From: Fen-1118 sp964491625
Lineage (GTDB): Bacteria > Myxococcota_A > Polyangia > Fen-1088
Reading direction: 5' to 3'
Length of the DNA stretch: 29,766 bases
NCBI GenBank assembly: GCA_964491625.1
Contig: CAZBIU010000036.1
Span: forward strand, 1 to 29,766
Positions 7,876 to 16,201 of this stretch are shown piece after piece (position 1 is the first letter of the stretch; every line of letters starts with the position of its first letter). A model generated the notes under the pieces. That model was not told where the DNA came from and searched no databases. It worked only from the letters and a program-made list of their open reading frames with translations. The position numbers and the translations under genes are program-made.

Positions 7876-7904
7876 AAGCGATTTGGCACGAAGAGGGCGC
7901 GGGG

Positions 7905-8951
7905 CTAGAACTTCGTGCAGTCGATGACGAAGCGGTATTTCACGTCGCCCTTCAGCGTGCGTTCGTAGGCCTCGTTGATCTTGTCCGGCGTGGTGAGCTC
8001 GATGTCGCTGGTGATGCCGTGTTTTCCGCAGTGATCCAGCATTTCCTGGGTCTCGGGGATACCTCCCACCAGTGAGCCCATCACCTTGCGGCGCCCGAAG
8101 ATGAGCGGGAACGGGCTTAGATCGAGCGTTTCGGGAGACGCGCCGACCAGGATCAGCGTTCCTTCGCGCTTGAGGCAACCGAGCGGTCCGTTGATATCGT
8201 GCTTCGCCGAGATGGTGTCGATGATAGTGTCGAAGCGGTTCGCCAGCGGCGCCAGTGCGTTGTCGCCGCTGGTGAGGACGAAGTCGTGCGCGCCAAGTTT
8301 CTGCGCGTCGGCCTTCTTCCCCGGCGAGCGGCTTAGCATGGTGACCTCGGCGCCGAACGAGGCGGCGAGCTTGACCGCCATGTGGCCGAGGCCTCCGAGT
8401 CCCATCACGGCGACGCGCGACCCTTTCTTCACGCCAACGTGGCGAAGCGGCGAGTACGTCGTGATGCCGGCGCAAAGCAACGGGGCGGTGCCCGCCGGAT
8501 CCAGGTTCGCCGGGACGTTCAAGACGAAGTGCTCAGTGACGACGATCTGGTTGGAATAGCCACCCAAGGTTTGCGTCTTCCCGCCCGCGTCCGCGTCCGG
8601 GCTTCCGTAGGTCATCGTCATGCCGGTCTCGCAGTAGTTCTCGTGCCCTTCCTTGCAACTTGGGCAGGTCCCGCACGAGCTCACGAAACAGCCCACCGCC
8701 ACGCGTTGGCCAACCTTCACCTTCTTGACGTCGTCGCCGACCTTGACCACGCGGCCGATGATCTCGTGGCCGGGCAGGCATGGAAAGACCGTCATTCCCC
8801 ATTCGTTGCGGGCGAAGTGAATATCCGAATGACAGATACCGCAAAATTCAATAGCGATTTGAACATCTCGCCGTCCCGGCGCACGACGTTCGAATTGAAA
8901 CGGGACAAGGGGAGCATCAGCCGACAGGGCTGCATAACCTTTGGTGAGCAT
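7905..8951 (-). CDS. Zinc-dependent alcohol dehydrogenase (YahK/CAD type)
   Basis: 348 residues from the ATG at 8951, preceded by GGAGG; the longer frame to 9038 is rejected because its extra residues match nothing. N-terminal GroES-like domain: catalytic zinc ligands in CGICHSD (Cys, His) and GHEIIG, and structural zinc cysteines in CGTCPSCKEGHENYC. The Rossmann domain has GLGGLGHMAVKLA for NAD(P). Length and motifs fit the YahK/cinnamyl-alcohol-dehydrogenase group, soluble NADPH-dependent reductases of broad aldehyde range. The Ser after GLGGLGHMAVKLAASFGAEVTMLSRS suggests NADPH preference. It is divergent from the Mpv17-like gene, with 119 bases between starts, and is not clearly in an operon. 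Confidence 0.9.
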   Translation of the reverse strand: MLTKGYAALSADAPLVPFQFERRAPGRRDVQIAIEFCGICHSDIHFARNEWGMTVFPCLPGHEIIGRVVKVGDDVKKVKVGQRVAVGCFVSSCGTCPSCKEGHENYCETGMTMTYGSPDADAGGKTQTLGGYSNQIVVTEHFVLNVPANLDPAGTAPLLCAGITTYSPLRHVGVKKGSRVAVMGLGGLGHMAVKLAASFGAEVTMLSRSPGKKADAQKLGAHDFVLTSGDNALAPLANRFDTIIDTISAKHDINGPLGCLKREGTLILVGASPETLDLSPFPLIFGRRKVMGSLVGGIPETQEMLDHCGKHGITSDIELTTPDKINEAYERTLKGDVKYRFVIDCTKF

Positions 8952-9070
8952 AGGGCCTCCATTCGTGGAATGCCGGCTAGTCTGGCGGACAGCGCGCCCC
9001 GGTGCCACCCCGAAAGCTCCTCGCGCATGGATCTGCACCTTGGAACAGTCTACTCTTGCGCGGACGCTAC

Positions 9071-9766
9071 ATGAAGCTCGACGGAAAGAGGGTCCTTGCC
9101 TCGGGACTGGCAGGTATGAAGCAAAACGCCCTGCCCGGGCTCGCGCTGTGGATCCTCGCGCTCCTGCTTGTCCTCGCGGACTCCATCCTTCCGTCCGCTC
9201 ATGGCGTCTTCCAGGGCATCGGCATGTGGAAGAGCCGCTACGGTCTTGCCTTCTCGGCCACCACCACGGCGTTCTTCGGCGGGGCCGTGCCGTTTCTCTT
9301 TCTCCTGCTCAGCGGAAGGATTCGCCGCAACCGGCTGGCGCATGAGCTTGTCTTCTACCTGCTTTTCTGGGCCTACAAGGGCATCGAAGTCGATCTGCTC
9401 TATCGCCTGCAGTCACACTTGTTTGGGAATCACGCGGACCCGGGAACCATCGCACGCAAAGTGCTGCTGGATCAGTTCGTGTACAACACCCTCTGGTCGG
9501 CCCCGGTGTCGGCGCTGGCCTTTTTGTGGAAGGAAAGCGCCTTCTCGTGGAGAGCGATGCGGTCGAGGTTGGGTTTCGATTTCATCACCTTCTCCGTCCC
9601 GGTGACGTTGATGTCCACTTGGGCGGTTTGGATTCCGGCCGTGGCTGTCATCTATTGCCTGCCGCCGCCACTGCAGATTCCTCTGTTCAATCTCGTACTT
9701 TGTTTCTGGGTGCTGGTGCTCAGCTTCATCAGCAAAAGGCCGGCCGACGAGTCGATCTTGTCGTAG
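9071..9766 (+). CDS. Mpv17/PMP22-like integral membrane protein
   Basis: 231 residues from the ATG at 9071; the frame is open to 9002, but the extra residues are polar and lack a start signal. Four hydrophobic segments are seen (about 18-37, 58-80, 88-105, 180-220). The C-terminal half carries the order of features found in the eukaryotic Mpv17/PMP22/Sym1 family: KVLLDQFVYNTLWSAP, then a Trp-Trp-Ile-Pro phrase (STWAVWIPAVAVIY), LPPPLQIPL, and CFWVLVLSFIS, corresponding to the family's DQ-x-P, W-x-x-WP, VP-x-x-x-R and W-x-x-x-LS landmarks. Mpv17 proteins form channels in mitochondrial or peroxisomal membranes. Here an inner-membrane location is inferred and the function is unknown. It converges on the beta-lactamase/NamZ gene, 12 bases apart. 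Confidence 0.6.
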   Translation: MKLDGKRVLASGLAGMKQNALPGLALWILALLLVLADSILPSAHGVFQGIGMWKSRYGLAFSATTTAFFGGAVPFLFLLLSGRIRRNRLAHELVFYLLFWAYKGIEVDLLYRLQSHLFGNHADPGTIARKVLLDQFVYNTLWSAPVSALAFLWKESAFSWRAMRSRLGFDFITFSVPVTLMSTWAVWIPAVAVIYCLPPPLQIPLFNLVLCFWVLVLSFISKRPADESILS

Positions 9767-9778
9767 CGCACCGCGTCT

Positions 9779-12148
9779 CTACCGCGGATACAAGAGATAC
9801 TTGCTCCGCTTGGCGCGGAATGCATCGAGGTCGGACTGATAGAGCGACTCGACCTCGCCGAGGCTTCGGCTGTCGAGGATGGCCTTCGTTACGGCCGGGT
9901 CGCCGATCATGCCGTGAAGCCGCCGCGTGTCCCACTGGCGGGCGAATCCCTTGCGTAAGGTTAGCGCGATAGCGAGGCCGGTGCGCACCGGCTCGAAGTC
10001 GGCGCGATTGTCGACGTGAATTCGGATGCCGTGGCATGGGGTTCGCGCGTACGGGTTCACGGCAGGAGTGAACGACGTGGACACGAACGACACGCCTCCA
10101 AGGCTCAGTCTCGTCAATTCCTCCACCATCCGCTTGCCGTCGAGCCACGGGGCGCCGACCACCTCGAAAGGCGTGGAGGTTCCGCGCCCGACCGAAACGT
10201 TGGTGGCTTCCACCAGCGCGACACCGGGATACAGCACGGCCTCGTCCACCGTGCGCAGATTCGGCGACGGAGGTGACCAAGCAAGCCCAGTCTCGTCGAA
10301 GTAGGCGGCCGGCCGGTAGCGCGCCATGCGCACGACCTCAAGCCGCAAGCCCAGGTGCTCGTCGGCGTTGATCATCTCGGCCAATTCCCCCATGGTCATG
10401 CCGTGGCGGATCGGCACCGGGTAGTGGTTGACCGGTGACATCTCGCTCGGCTTCAGCATCGGGCCCGCCACCACCACACCGCCGAGCGGATTGGGGCGGT
10501 CGAGCACAATGAGGCGCAAATCCCGCTCTGCCGCCGCACGCATGGCGGCGTGCAAGGTCGACGCGTAGGTGAAGAAGCGCGCGCCCACGTCGGGCAGGTC
10601 CACCACGACCGCGTCGACCTCCTTGGGCAGGCTGACCGGGCGCGGTCCAGCCGGACGCCCCGTGGTTGGCCCGTTGGAGCCGCCGTAGAGACTTCGCACC
10701 GGCAGGGCCGTCTTCGAGTCCACGCCGTCGGCGATCGCCTCGTCGCGATCGGCGCCGAGACCATGCTCAGGGCTCAGCAGCCCAAGAAACTCCAAGTCCT
10801 TGCGCGCCGCCAGGACGTCGGTGGTGCGCACGCCCGCGCGGTTGCGGGCGCTGTCGTTGGTGAGAAGCACAAAGCGCAGGCCGCGCAGGCTGGCGAAATC
10901 TTCAGCGGCCAGGACGTCGATGCCTGGCGCCACCGGCGCGTCGGCGGCGTCGTTTTCCGTGGATCGCCCCATCACCTTGCCCATCAACGTTCCGATGGCG
11001 CCCGCGAGCTGGTTGATCTGTCCCTTGCCGTCCGGATGCACGCGATTGCTAAGAAAAATCACGAACAGATCCTGTTCGGGATCGATCCACAGCGCCGTGC
11101 CGGTGTAGCCGCCGTGCCCGACCGCTCGCCGAGAGAAGCTGGTACCGCGGTTGCTGGAGTAACCGCTTTGCATGTCCCAGCCGAGCGCGCGGATGCCGCC
11201 CGGAACATCGTGGGGCGCGATCATCTTTCCGACGCTGCCGGGGGAAAGAATTCGCCGGCCGTCGACCTCGCCGCGGCCGAGGATCATGCGGGCGAACAGC
11301 GCCAAATCACGCGCGGTCGAAAACAGCCCAGCGTGGCCGGCCACGCCGCCCAGTCGAAAGGCGCGCGGGTCGTGCACCTCGCCGCGCATCCAGGCGTCGT
11401 TGCGCATTTCCGTGGGCGCCACGCGCGTCCGCAATTCCGCAGGCGGCAGGAAACCCGTATCGTTCATGGCCAAGGGGCGAAAGATGGCCTTGCTTGCGAA
11501 GCTGGCCAGATCCTCACCGCGCACCCTGTGGATGATCTCCTCCAAAACCAGATAGCCGAGGTCGGAATAGATTAGCTTCGTGCCCGGCGCGGCCTTGAGC
11601 GCGAGGTTGTCGATGCGCTTTACCACCTCGAGTCGGCCCAGGGCGAAGTCGGGCACCGGCAGCTCGGACGGTAGTCCCGACACGTGTGTCAGCAGTTGCC
11701 GGATGGTGATGCCCGCCTTGCCCCGCGCGGCGAAAGCCGGTAGGTAGTGCGCGACCTTCTCGTCAAGATCGATCTTGCCTTGCTCCGCCAGCACCATGAT
11801 TGCCGTGGCCGTCGCAACCGGCTTGGTCAGCGACGCCAAGTCGAAGATCGTGTCTTCCGTCATCGCTTCGCGCTCGGGGAAGAGGGCTCGCAGGCCGAAA
11901 GCCTTTTGGTAGATGACGCCGCTTCGCTGTCCCACCGCCACCACACAGCCAGGCAGTTTGTTTTCCGCCAAGGCATCAGCCACCAGCTTGTCGATACCGG
12001 ACAGGTCGGGCGCAGTCCGCGGCGACGGCGCCCTGGCATCGATGGGCAAAGCCAAGCCAGGTCGCGCCGGCAGGACGACGGCGAAAGCCATCGCGACGCA
12101 CGAAAGGCTTCCCAAGCTAAGAGCGTTTACGAGATATCGCACGGGCAA
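9779..12148 (-). CDS. Beta-lactamase-like hydrolase fused to NamZ-type exo-muramidase
   Basis: 789 residues. The start is a TTG at 12148 or the GTG two codons later; no strong Shine-Dalgarno sequence is seen. An N-terminal signal sequence (about 1-34, ending LALP) indicates export. Residues ~48-395 form a class C beta-lactamase/DD-peptidase fold: Ser106-x-x-Lys109 (SLTK), Tyr194-Ser-Asp196 (in place of Tyr-x-Asn) and His345-Gly-Gly. Residues ~408-789 match DUF1343/NamZ (glycoside hydrolase family 171), with LLTNDS, LSPEHG (Glu461, His462), DLPDVGARFFTY, DRPNPLGG and GRGTSTPFE. NamZ removes terminal N-acetylmuramic acid from peptidoglycan fragments. The fusion joins a possible peptide- or ester-cleaving domain to a sugar-cleaving one, consistent with periplasmic cell-wall turnover and MurNAc recycling. 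No mur-recycling genes are adjacent. Confidence 0.88.
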   Translation of the reverse strand: MPVRYLVNALSLGSLSCVAMAFAVVLPARPGLALPIDARAPSPRTAPDLSGIDKLVADALAENKLPGCVVAVGQRSGVIYQKAFGLRALFPEREAMTEDTIFDLASLTKPVATATAIMVLAEQGKIDLDEKVAHYLPAFAARGKAGITIRQLLTHVSGLPSELPVPDFALGRLEVVKRIDNLALKAAPGTKLIYSDLGYLVLEEIIHRVRGEDLASFASKAIFRPLAMNDTGFLPPAELRTRVAPTEMRNDAWMRGEVHDPRAFRLGGVAGHAGLFSTARDLALFARMILGRGEVDGRRILSPGSVGKMIAPHDVPGGIRALGWDMQSGYSSNRGTSFSRRAVGHGGYTGTALWIDPEQDLFVIFLSNRVHPDGKGQINQLAGAIGTLMGKVMGRSTENDAADAPVAPGIDVLAAEDFASLRGLRFVLLTNDSARNRAGVRTTDVLAARKDLEFLGLLSPEHGLGADRDEAIADGVDSKTALPVRSLYGGSNGPTTGRPAGPRPVSLPKEVDAVVVDLPDVGARFFTYASTLHAAMRAAAERDLRLIVLDRPNPLGGVVVAGPMLKPSEMSPVNHYPVPIRHGMTMGELAEMINADEHLGLRLEVVRMARYRPAAYFDETGLAWSPPSPNLRTVDEAVLYPGVALVEATNVSVGRGTSTPFEVVGAPWLDGKRMVEELTRLSLGGVSFVSTSFTPAVNPYARTPCHGIRIHVDNRADFEPVRTGLAIALTLRKGFARQWDTRRLHGMIGDPAVTKAILDSRSLGEVESLYQSDLDAFRAKRSKYLLYPR

Positions 12149-12546
12149 GACATCGGTGAACGTGGACTCGCCGCGGAGCGGCGGCCGATCCTACCGCAAG
12201 GACTTCCGCCATGGCGAAACAACCGGTGCCCGGTGCATGTCTGCCTACCAGGCCGAATGGGCCACCGACGTCATGCTCAACAACCCGCGCGCCCTCGCTG
12301 CCATCTACCCGCCCCTGGTCCAGCATGCCATGAACCATTTCAAGAACCCCGACGTCATGCGCTTGCTCGGCCACCCTGGCCAAGCCTGCTCCTCACCACC
12401 CCCCTGGTTACAGAAGTCGCGCCATCCGTATCGGCGACCCGGCCGACATCGCCATCCTCCAGGCCATCTGCCGTGGTGAATTTGCAATCGTGGAGGCCCG
12501 CACCTGCGCAAGCCCGCGAAGCCGAGCGCCTCTCTCCCAGGGTCTG
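12149..12546. other. 398-base region without an intact gene
   Basis: Lies between the starts of the beta-lactamase/NamZ gene and the stop of dnaE. Most of it is taken up by a plus-strand gene remnant (12170-12500). No terminator with a T-run and no RNA gene was recognised. A promoter for the NamZ fusion should lie at the left end. Confidence 0.6.
12170..12500 (+). pseudogene. Frameshifted remnant of a repeat-associated protein family
   Basis: One plus-strand frame gives YRKDFRHGETTGARC, then SAYQAEWATDVML (12240-12278), LAAIYPPLVQHAMNHFKNPDVMRLLG (to about 12370). A second frame, shifted by one, gives IGDPADIAILQAICRGEFAI (about 12427-12488). I recall a family of ~400-residue uncharacterised proteins with phrases like YQTEWATDIMF, YPxLVRHAxxxFxSPDVMRFLG and RGEF-x-GFRNRDL, which occurs in many copies in some soil bacteria. 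Here the part between the two blocks is mostly missing and the C-terminus is lost, so it is a decayed copy. It opposes both flanking genes. The family link is from memory only. Confidence 0.45.
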
Positions 12547-15500
12547 CTACCGAAGCACCGCCACTCTATCCCCGAATACCTGCTCCAACTTCGCCAGCAG
12601 CTCATCCGACGCTTCGACCTTGAACTCCTCCCCGAGATCAAACACCGTCTCGCTCCGCTGCGGAATCTCCAGCCGCAAACGCGTCCGGCACCCCCCCGGG
12701 AATTGTCTCAGCAGCTTTTGCAGCGCCACCAGTTGCTCGTCGTTGAGCAAGTCCGCGTTCAACCGGACGTCCATCATCGTGCTCCGCTCGGCCCGGATTG
12801 ATGCCAGCGGCTTCGCGTCCACGAAGCGCAGGCGCTCACGCGGATTCTCACTGTCGCCATAGGGCACGTCCACCGTGCCAGTCACCAGCAGAGGATCGCC
12901 CAGGGTCAGCACCTCCCGGTACTCTTCCAGCTTTGACGAAGCCACGTGGAATTCGATCTGGCCGTGCTGATCCTCCAGCTTGAAGAACGCGTACTTTCCG
13001 CTGCCGTTCTTGATCGGCCGTTCCTGATAGTCCGACACCACGCCGCCCAAGATCACCTCGGCCCGCCCGCCGCGCGACATGCAATTCACCGAGATGGCGC
13101 TGGCGAACCGCCGCAACTCGCCTGCAAAACGGTCGAGCGGATGGCCACTGATGTAAAAACCTAGGCTTTCCTTTTCAAACGCGAGCAACTGCTTGGGCGT
13201 CCATTCCTCACCCTCGCCGTAGACGTCCTCGGCCGGCGGCGGCGCCTGTCCCGGCGCAGTCCCGCTCAGCAGCGAAAGCAGCGACGTTTGTCCGCTGTCG
13301 CGCTCGCGCTGAGCCACCGCCGCGGTGTCGACGGCCGGGCCGATGGCATTCCACATCTTCGCGCGCGATACGTTCTTGGTCTGCGCGATGCCGTCGAACG
13401 CGCCCGCCTTCACCAGCGCCTCCATCACCTTGCGGTTCACTTTGCGCGGATCAACGCGCTGGCAGAAATCCACCAGCGACACGAAGGGACCGCCCGTTCC
13501 GCGGGCCGCGTGAATCACCTCCACCGCGCCCTCGCCCACGCCCTTCACCGCCGCCAGGCCGAATCGGATGGCTTTCTTCGGTCCCGCGGTCGTGACCTCG
13601 CCGGTGGCCTTGCGCTTGCCGCGCTTGGGCTTCTCCTCTTCCTCCGACTCATCCATGACGACCGTGAAGTCCGCGTCCGACTCGTTCACGTCGGGCCGCA
13701 AGACGCGAATTCCCTGCGATCGCGCCTCGGCGATGCACTTGACCACTTCTTCGGTCTTGTCCTTTTCGCAGGTGAGAAGCCCGGCGAAGAACTCCACCGG
13801 GTAGTGACACTTGAGGTACGCGGTCTGATAGGTCAAAAGCCCGTACGCCGCCGAGTGGCTGCGGTTGAAGCCGTAGCCCGCGAACTTCTCCATCAGGTCG
13901 AACACGCCCTCGGCAATCTTGAGGTCGATCTGCTTGACCTCGGAGCCCTTCATGAAGGTCGCCTTCTCCTTGGCCATGACCTCGGCCTTCTTCTTGCCCA
14001 TGGCCCGGCGAAGCAGGTCGGCTTGTCCGAGGGAGTAGCCCGCCAGCGCCGACGAGATCTGCATCACCTGCTCTTGGTACACGATGACCCCGTAGGTGTC
14101 CTTCAGGATCGGCTCGAGCAACGGGTGTGCGTACTCGACCTTCTTGCGGCCGTGCTTGCGCTCGACGAAGTCGTCCACCATGCCGCCCTCGATGGGGCCC
14201 GGCCGATAAAGCGCGCCCGCCGCCACGATGTCCTCGAAGCAATCGGGCTTGAGCTTCTTGAGCAGGTCGCGGAAACCCGACGATTCCAGCTGGAACACGC
14301 CGGTTACGTCGGCCCTGGAGATCATCGCGTACACCGCGGCGTCGTCGAGCGGGATGAGCGCGGGATCGAGCAGTTCCTGCCCCAAGCGCTTGCGTTCGGC
14401 GTTGATCAAGTCGACCGCGGTCTTGATCACGGTCAGGGTCTTGAGCCCGAGGAAGTCGAACTTGACCAGTCCGGCCTTCTCGACGTCGGTCATGTTGAAC
14501 TGGGTGGCGATGATTTCCGTCTCTTGCCCGGCGGGACGAAAACACGGCACGTATTCCCACAGCGGCTTTTCGCCGATGACCACGCCTGCGGCGTGCGTGC
14601 CCGCGTGGCGGTTCAGGCCTTCCAGCGTCTTCGCGATGTCGAGCAACTCGCGATACGGGCCATTGTAAAGCTCCTTGAGGCGCGGTTCGTCCTCGATGGC
14701 TTTTTCGAGCGGCGGCGACTTGCCTTGAATCGGCTCGGGCACCAGGGTCGCAACCTTGTTGCCCTCGGCGGGCGACATGCCGAGGGCGCGCGCCACGTCG
14801 CGGATACAACTGCGCGCCTTGAGCTGGTGCATGGTTACGATCTGTCCGACGTTGTTCCGGCCGTACTTCTGCGTGACGTACTGAATGACCTCCTCGCGCC
14901 GGTTCATGCAGAAATCGACGTCGAAGTCGGGCATGGAGACGCGCTCGGGATTGAGGAATCGCTCGAACAGCAGCTTGTTTTCGATGGGATCGATGTCCGT
15001 GATGCGAACCGAATACGCGACCAGCGACCCCGCGCCCGAGCCGCGCCCTGGCCCGACCGGGATATCGTGCTGTTTGGCGTAGTTGATGAAATCCCAGACG
15101 ATGAGGAAGTAGCCGGGGAAGTTCATCTTCTTGATCACGCCCAGCTCGAGCTCAAGCCGCGCACGGTACTGATCGGGATCCAGCCTCTTCCCCACCCGCG
15201 CCGCGACCGCCAGGCGCTCTTCCAGTCCTTTGTACGCAAGCTCGGTCAGGTAGCTGCCGGCGTCGTAGCCCTCGGGCACTTGGAAATTCGGCAAGAAAGT
15301 CTTGCCGAGCGGCAGCTCGACGTTGCACATCTCGCCGATGCGCTCGGCATTCTCCAGCGCCTCGGGCAGGTCCTTGAAGAGGACGTTCATCTCCTCGGGC
15401 GAGCGCAGGTAGTACGCATCGGTCGGGTGCTGCATGCGCTTGCTGTCGTTCACCGTGGTCTTCTGCCCCACGCACATCAGGATCTCGTGCGCACGGGCGT

Positions 15501-16128
15501 CGCGCCGTTCAAGGTAGTGGCAGTCGTTGGTCGCGATGATGGGAATGCCGGTCCTCTTCGAGATCTCGATGATGCCGGCGTTCACCTTTTCCTGATCGGG
15601 CAGCCCGTTGGCTTGCACTTCCAGAAAGTAGTTGCCGCGACCGAGGATGCTGTCGTACTCGCGCGCAACCTCCTCGGCCTTTTCCATGCTGCTGTAAAGG
15701 ATCGCGCGCGAAACCGCGCCACCCAGACACGCCGACAGGCCCACCAGTCCCTCCGAATGCTCGCGCAGGATTTTTCGATCGATGCGCGGGTTGTAATAGA
15801 AGCCCTCGAGAAAGGCCATCGAGTTGAGGTAGGCCAGGTTCTTCCAGCCAGGCAGGTTCTTCGCCAGGAGCACCAGGTGGTGGCTGCGCCGCTCGGTTCG
15901 GTCGAAGCGATCCTCGGCCACGTAGGTTTCGCAGCCCAGGATGGGCTTCACCCCGTGCGCGCGGGCTTTCTGATAGAAATCGAGCGCGCCGAACAGGTTG
16001 CCATGGTCGGTCATGGCGACCTGTTTCATGCCAAGCGACAGCGCCTTGGGAAAAAGCTCGTCGAGGCGGATCGCGCCGTCGAGCAGGCTGTATTGGGTGT
16101 GCAGATGCAGATGTGTGAAGCCGGCCAT
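12547..16128 (-). CDS. dnaE: DNA polymerase III alpha subunit
   Basis: 1193 residues, the replicative polymerase catalytic subunit. N-terminal PHP domain (about 4-280) with THLHLHTQYSLLDG and MTDHGN. The polymerase domain has GPGRGSGAGSLVAY (359-372), catalytic Asp401 and Asp403 in PDFDVDFC, and the third Asp at 558 in KFDFLGLKTL. YRPGPIEGG and GYGFNRSHSAAYG are further family landmarks. After a helix-hairpin-helix region (GLAAVKGVGEGAVEVI, ~857-872) comes an OB-fold near 1000-1075. A charged Glu/Lys-rich insert sits at about 827-852 (ESEEEEKPKRGKRK). Length is slightly above the usual ~1160. AGGAGG directly abuts the ATG at 16128 with no spacer, but no other start is available before the conserved HLHLHTQYS. 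It is divergent from the lipoprotein gene, 73 bases apart. Confidence 0.97.
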   Translation of the reverse strand: MAGFTHLHLHTQYSLLDGAIRLDELFPKALSLGMKQVAMTDHGNLFGALDFYQKARAHGVKPILGCETYVAEDRFDRTERRSHHLVLLAKNLPGWKNLAYLNSMAFLEGFYYNPRIDRKILREHSEGLVGLSACLGGAVSRAILYSSMEKAEEVAREYDSILGRGNYFLEVQANGLPDQEKVNAGIIEISKRTGIPIIATNDCHYLERRDARAHEILMCVGQKTTVNDSKRMQHPTDAYYLRSPEEMNVLFKDLPEALENAERIGEMCNVELPLGKTFLPNFQVPEGYDAGSYLTELAYKGLEERLAVAARVGKRLDPDQYRARLELELGVIKKMNFPGYFLIVWDFINYAKQHDIPVGPGRGSGAGSLVAYSVRITDIDPIENKLLFERFLNPERVSMPDFDVDFCMNRREEVIQYVTQKYGRNNVGQIVTMHQLKARSCIRDVARALGMSPAEGNKVATLVPEPIQGKSPPLEKAIEDEPRLKELYNGPYRELLDIAKTLEGLNRHAGTHAAGVVIGEKPLWEYVPCFRPAGQETEIIATQFNMTDVEKAGLVKFDFLGLKTLTVIKTAVDLINAERKRLGQELLDPALIPLDDAAVYAMISRADVTGVFQLESSGFRDLLKKLKPDCFEDIVAAGALYRPGPIEGGMVDDFVERKHGRKKVEYAHPLLEPILKDTYGVIVYQEQVMQISSALAGYSLGQADLLRRAMGKKKAEVMAKEKATFMKGSEVKQIDLKIAEGVFDLMEKFAGYGFNRSHSAAYGLLTYQTAYLKCHYPVEFFAGLLTCEKDKTEEVVKCIAEARSQGIRVLRPDVNESDADFTVVMDESEEEEKPKRGKRKATGEVTTAGPKKAIRFGLAAVKGVGEGAVEVIHAARGTGGPFVSLVDFCQRVDPRKVNRKVMEALVKAGAFDGIAQTKNVSRAKMWNAIGPAVDTAAVAQRERDSGQTSLLSLLSGTAPGQAPPPAEDVYGEGEEWTPKQLLAFEKESLGFYISGHPLDRFAGELRRFASAISVNCMSRGGRAEVILGGVVSDYQERPIKNGSGKYAFFKLEDQHGQIEFHVASSKLEEYREVLTLGDPLLVTGTVDVPYGDSENPRERLRFVDAKPLASIRAERSTMMDVRLNADLLNDEQLVALQKLLRQFPGGCRTRLRLEIPQRSETVFDLGEEFKVEASDELLAKLEQVFGDRVAVLR

Positions 16129-16201
16129 CCTCCTGTGGGTTTACTCGCGAGATGCACGAAGGTCAACGAGCCCAAGTCGTGGTAGCGTAGCGTTAGTCGG
16201 A
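16129..16201. promoter_or_regulatory. Divergent promoter region of dnaE and lipoprotein gene
   Basis: 73 bases between divergent starts must hold both promoters or their ends. An 8-bp palindrome CTCGCGAG lies at 16144-16151, near the dnaE start. No confident -35/-10 pair was seen. Confidence 0.35.

Larger units (their letters stand above)
7560..7904. other. 345-base intergenic region
   Basis: This gap separates the LRR lipoprotein start from the dehydrogenase stop, both on the minus strand. It holds the ribosome binding site of the LRR gene (7564-7572), a possible small reading frame (7586-7831) and a hairpin just downstream of the dehydrogenase (7861-7875). Nothing else was recognised. Confidence 0.6.

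Noticed and set aside
13288..16185. A 965-codon open frame on the plus strand.
   Set aside because: It is antisense to dnaE throughout. dnaE has full catalytic motifs; the antisense product is low-complexity His/Leu/Val/Arg, as expected of a GC-rich shadow frame.
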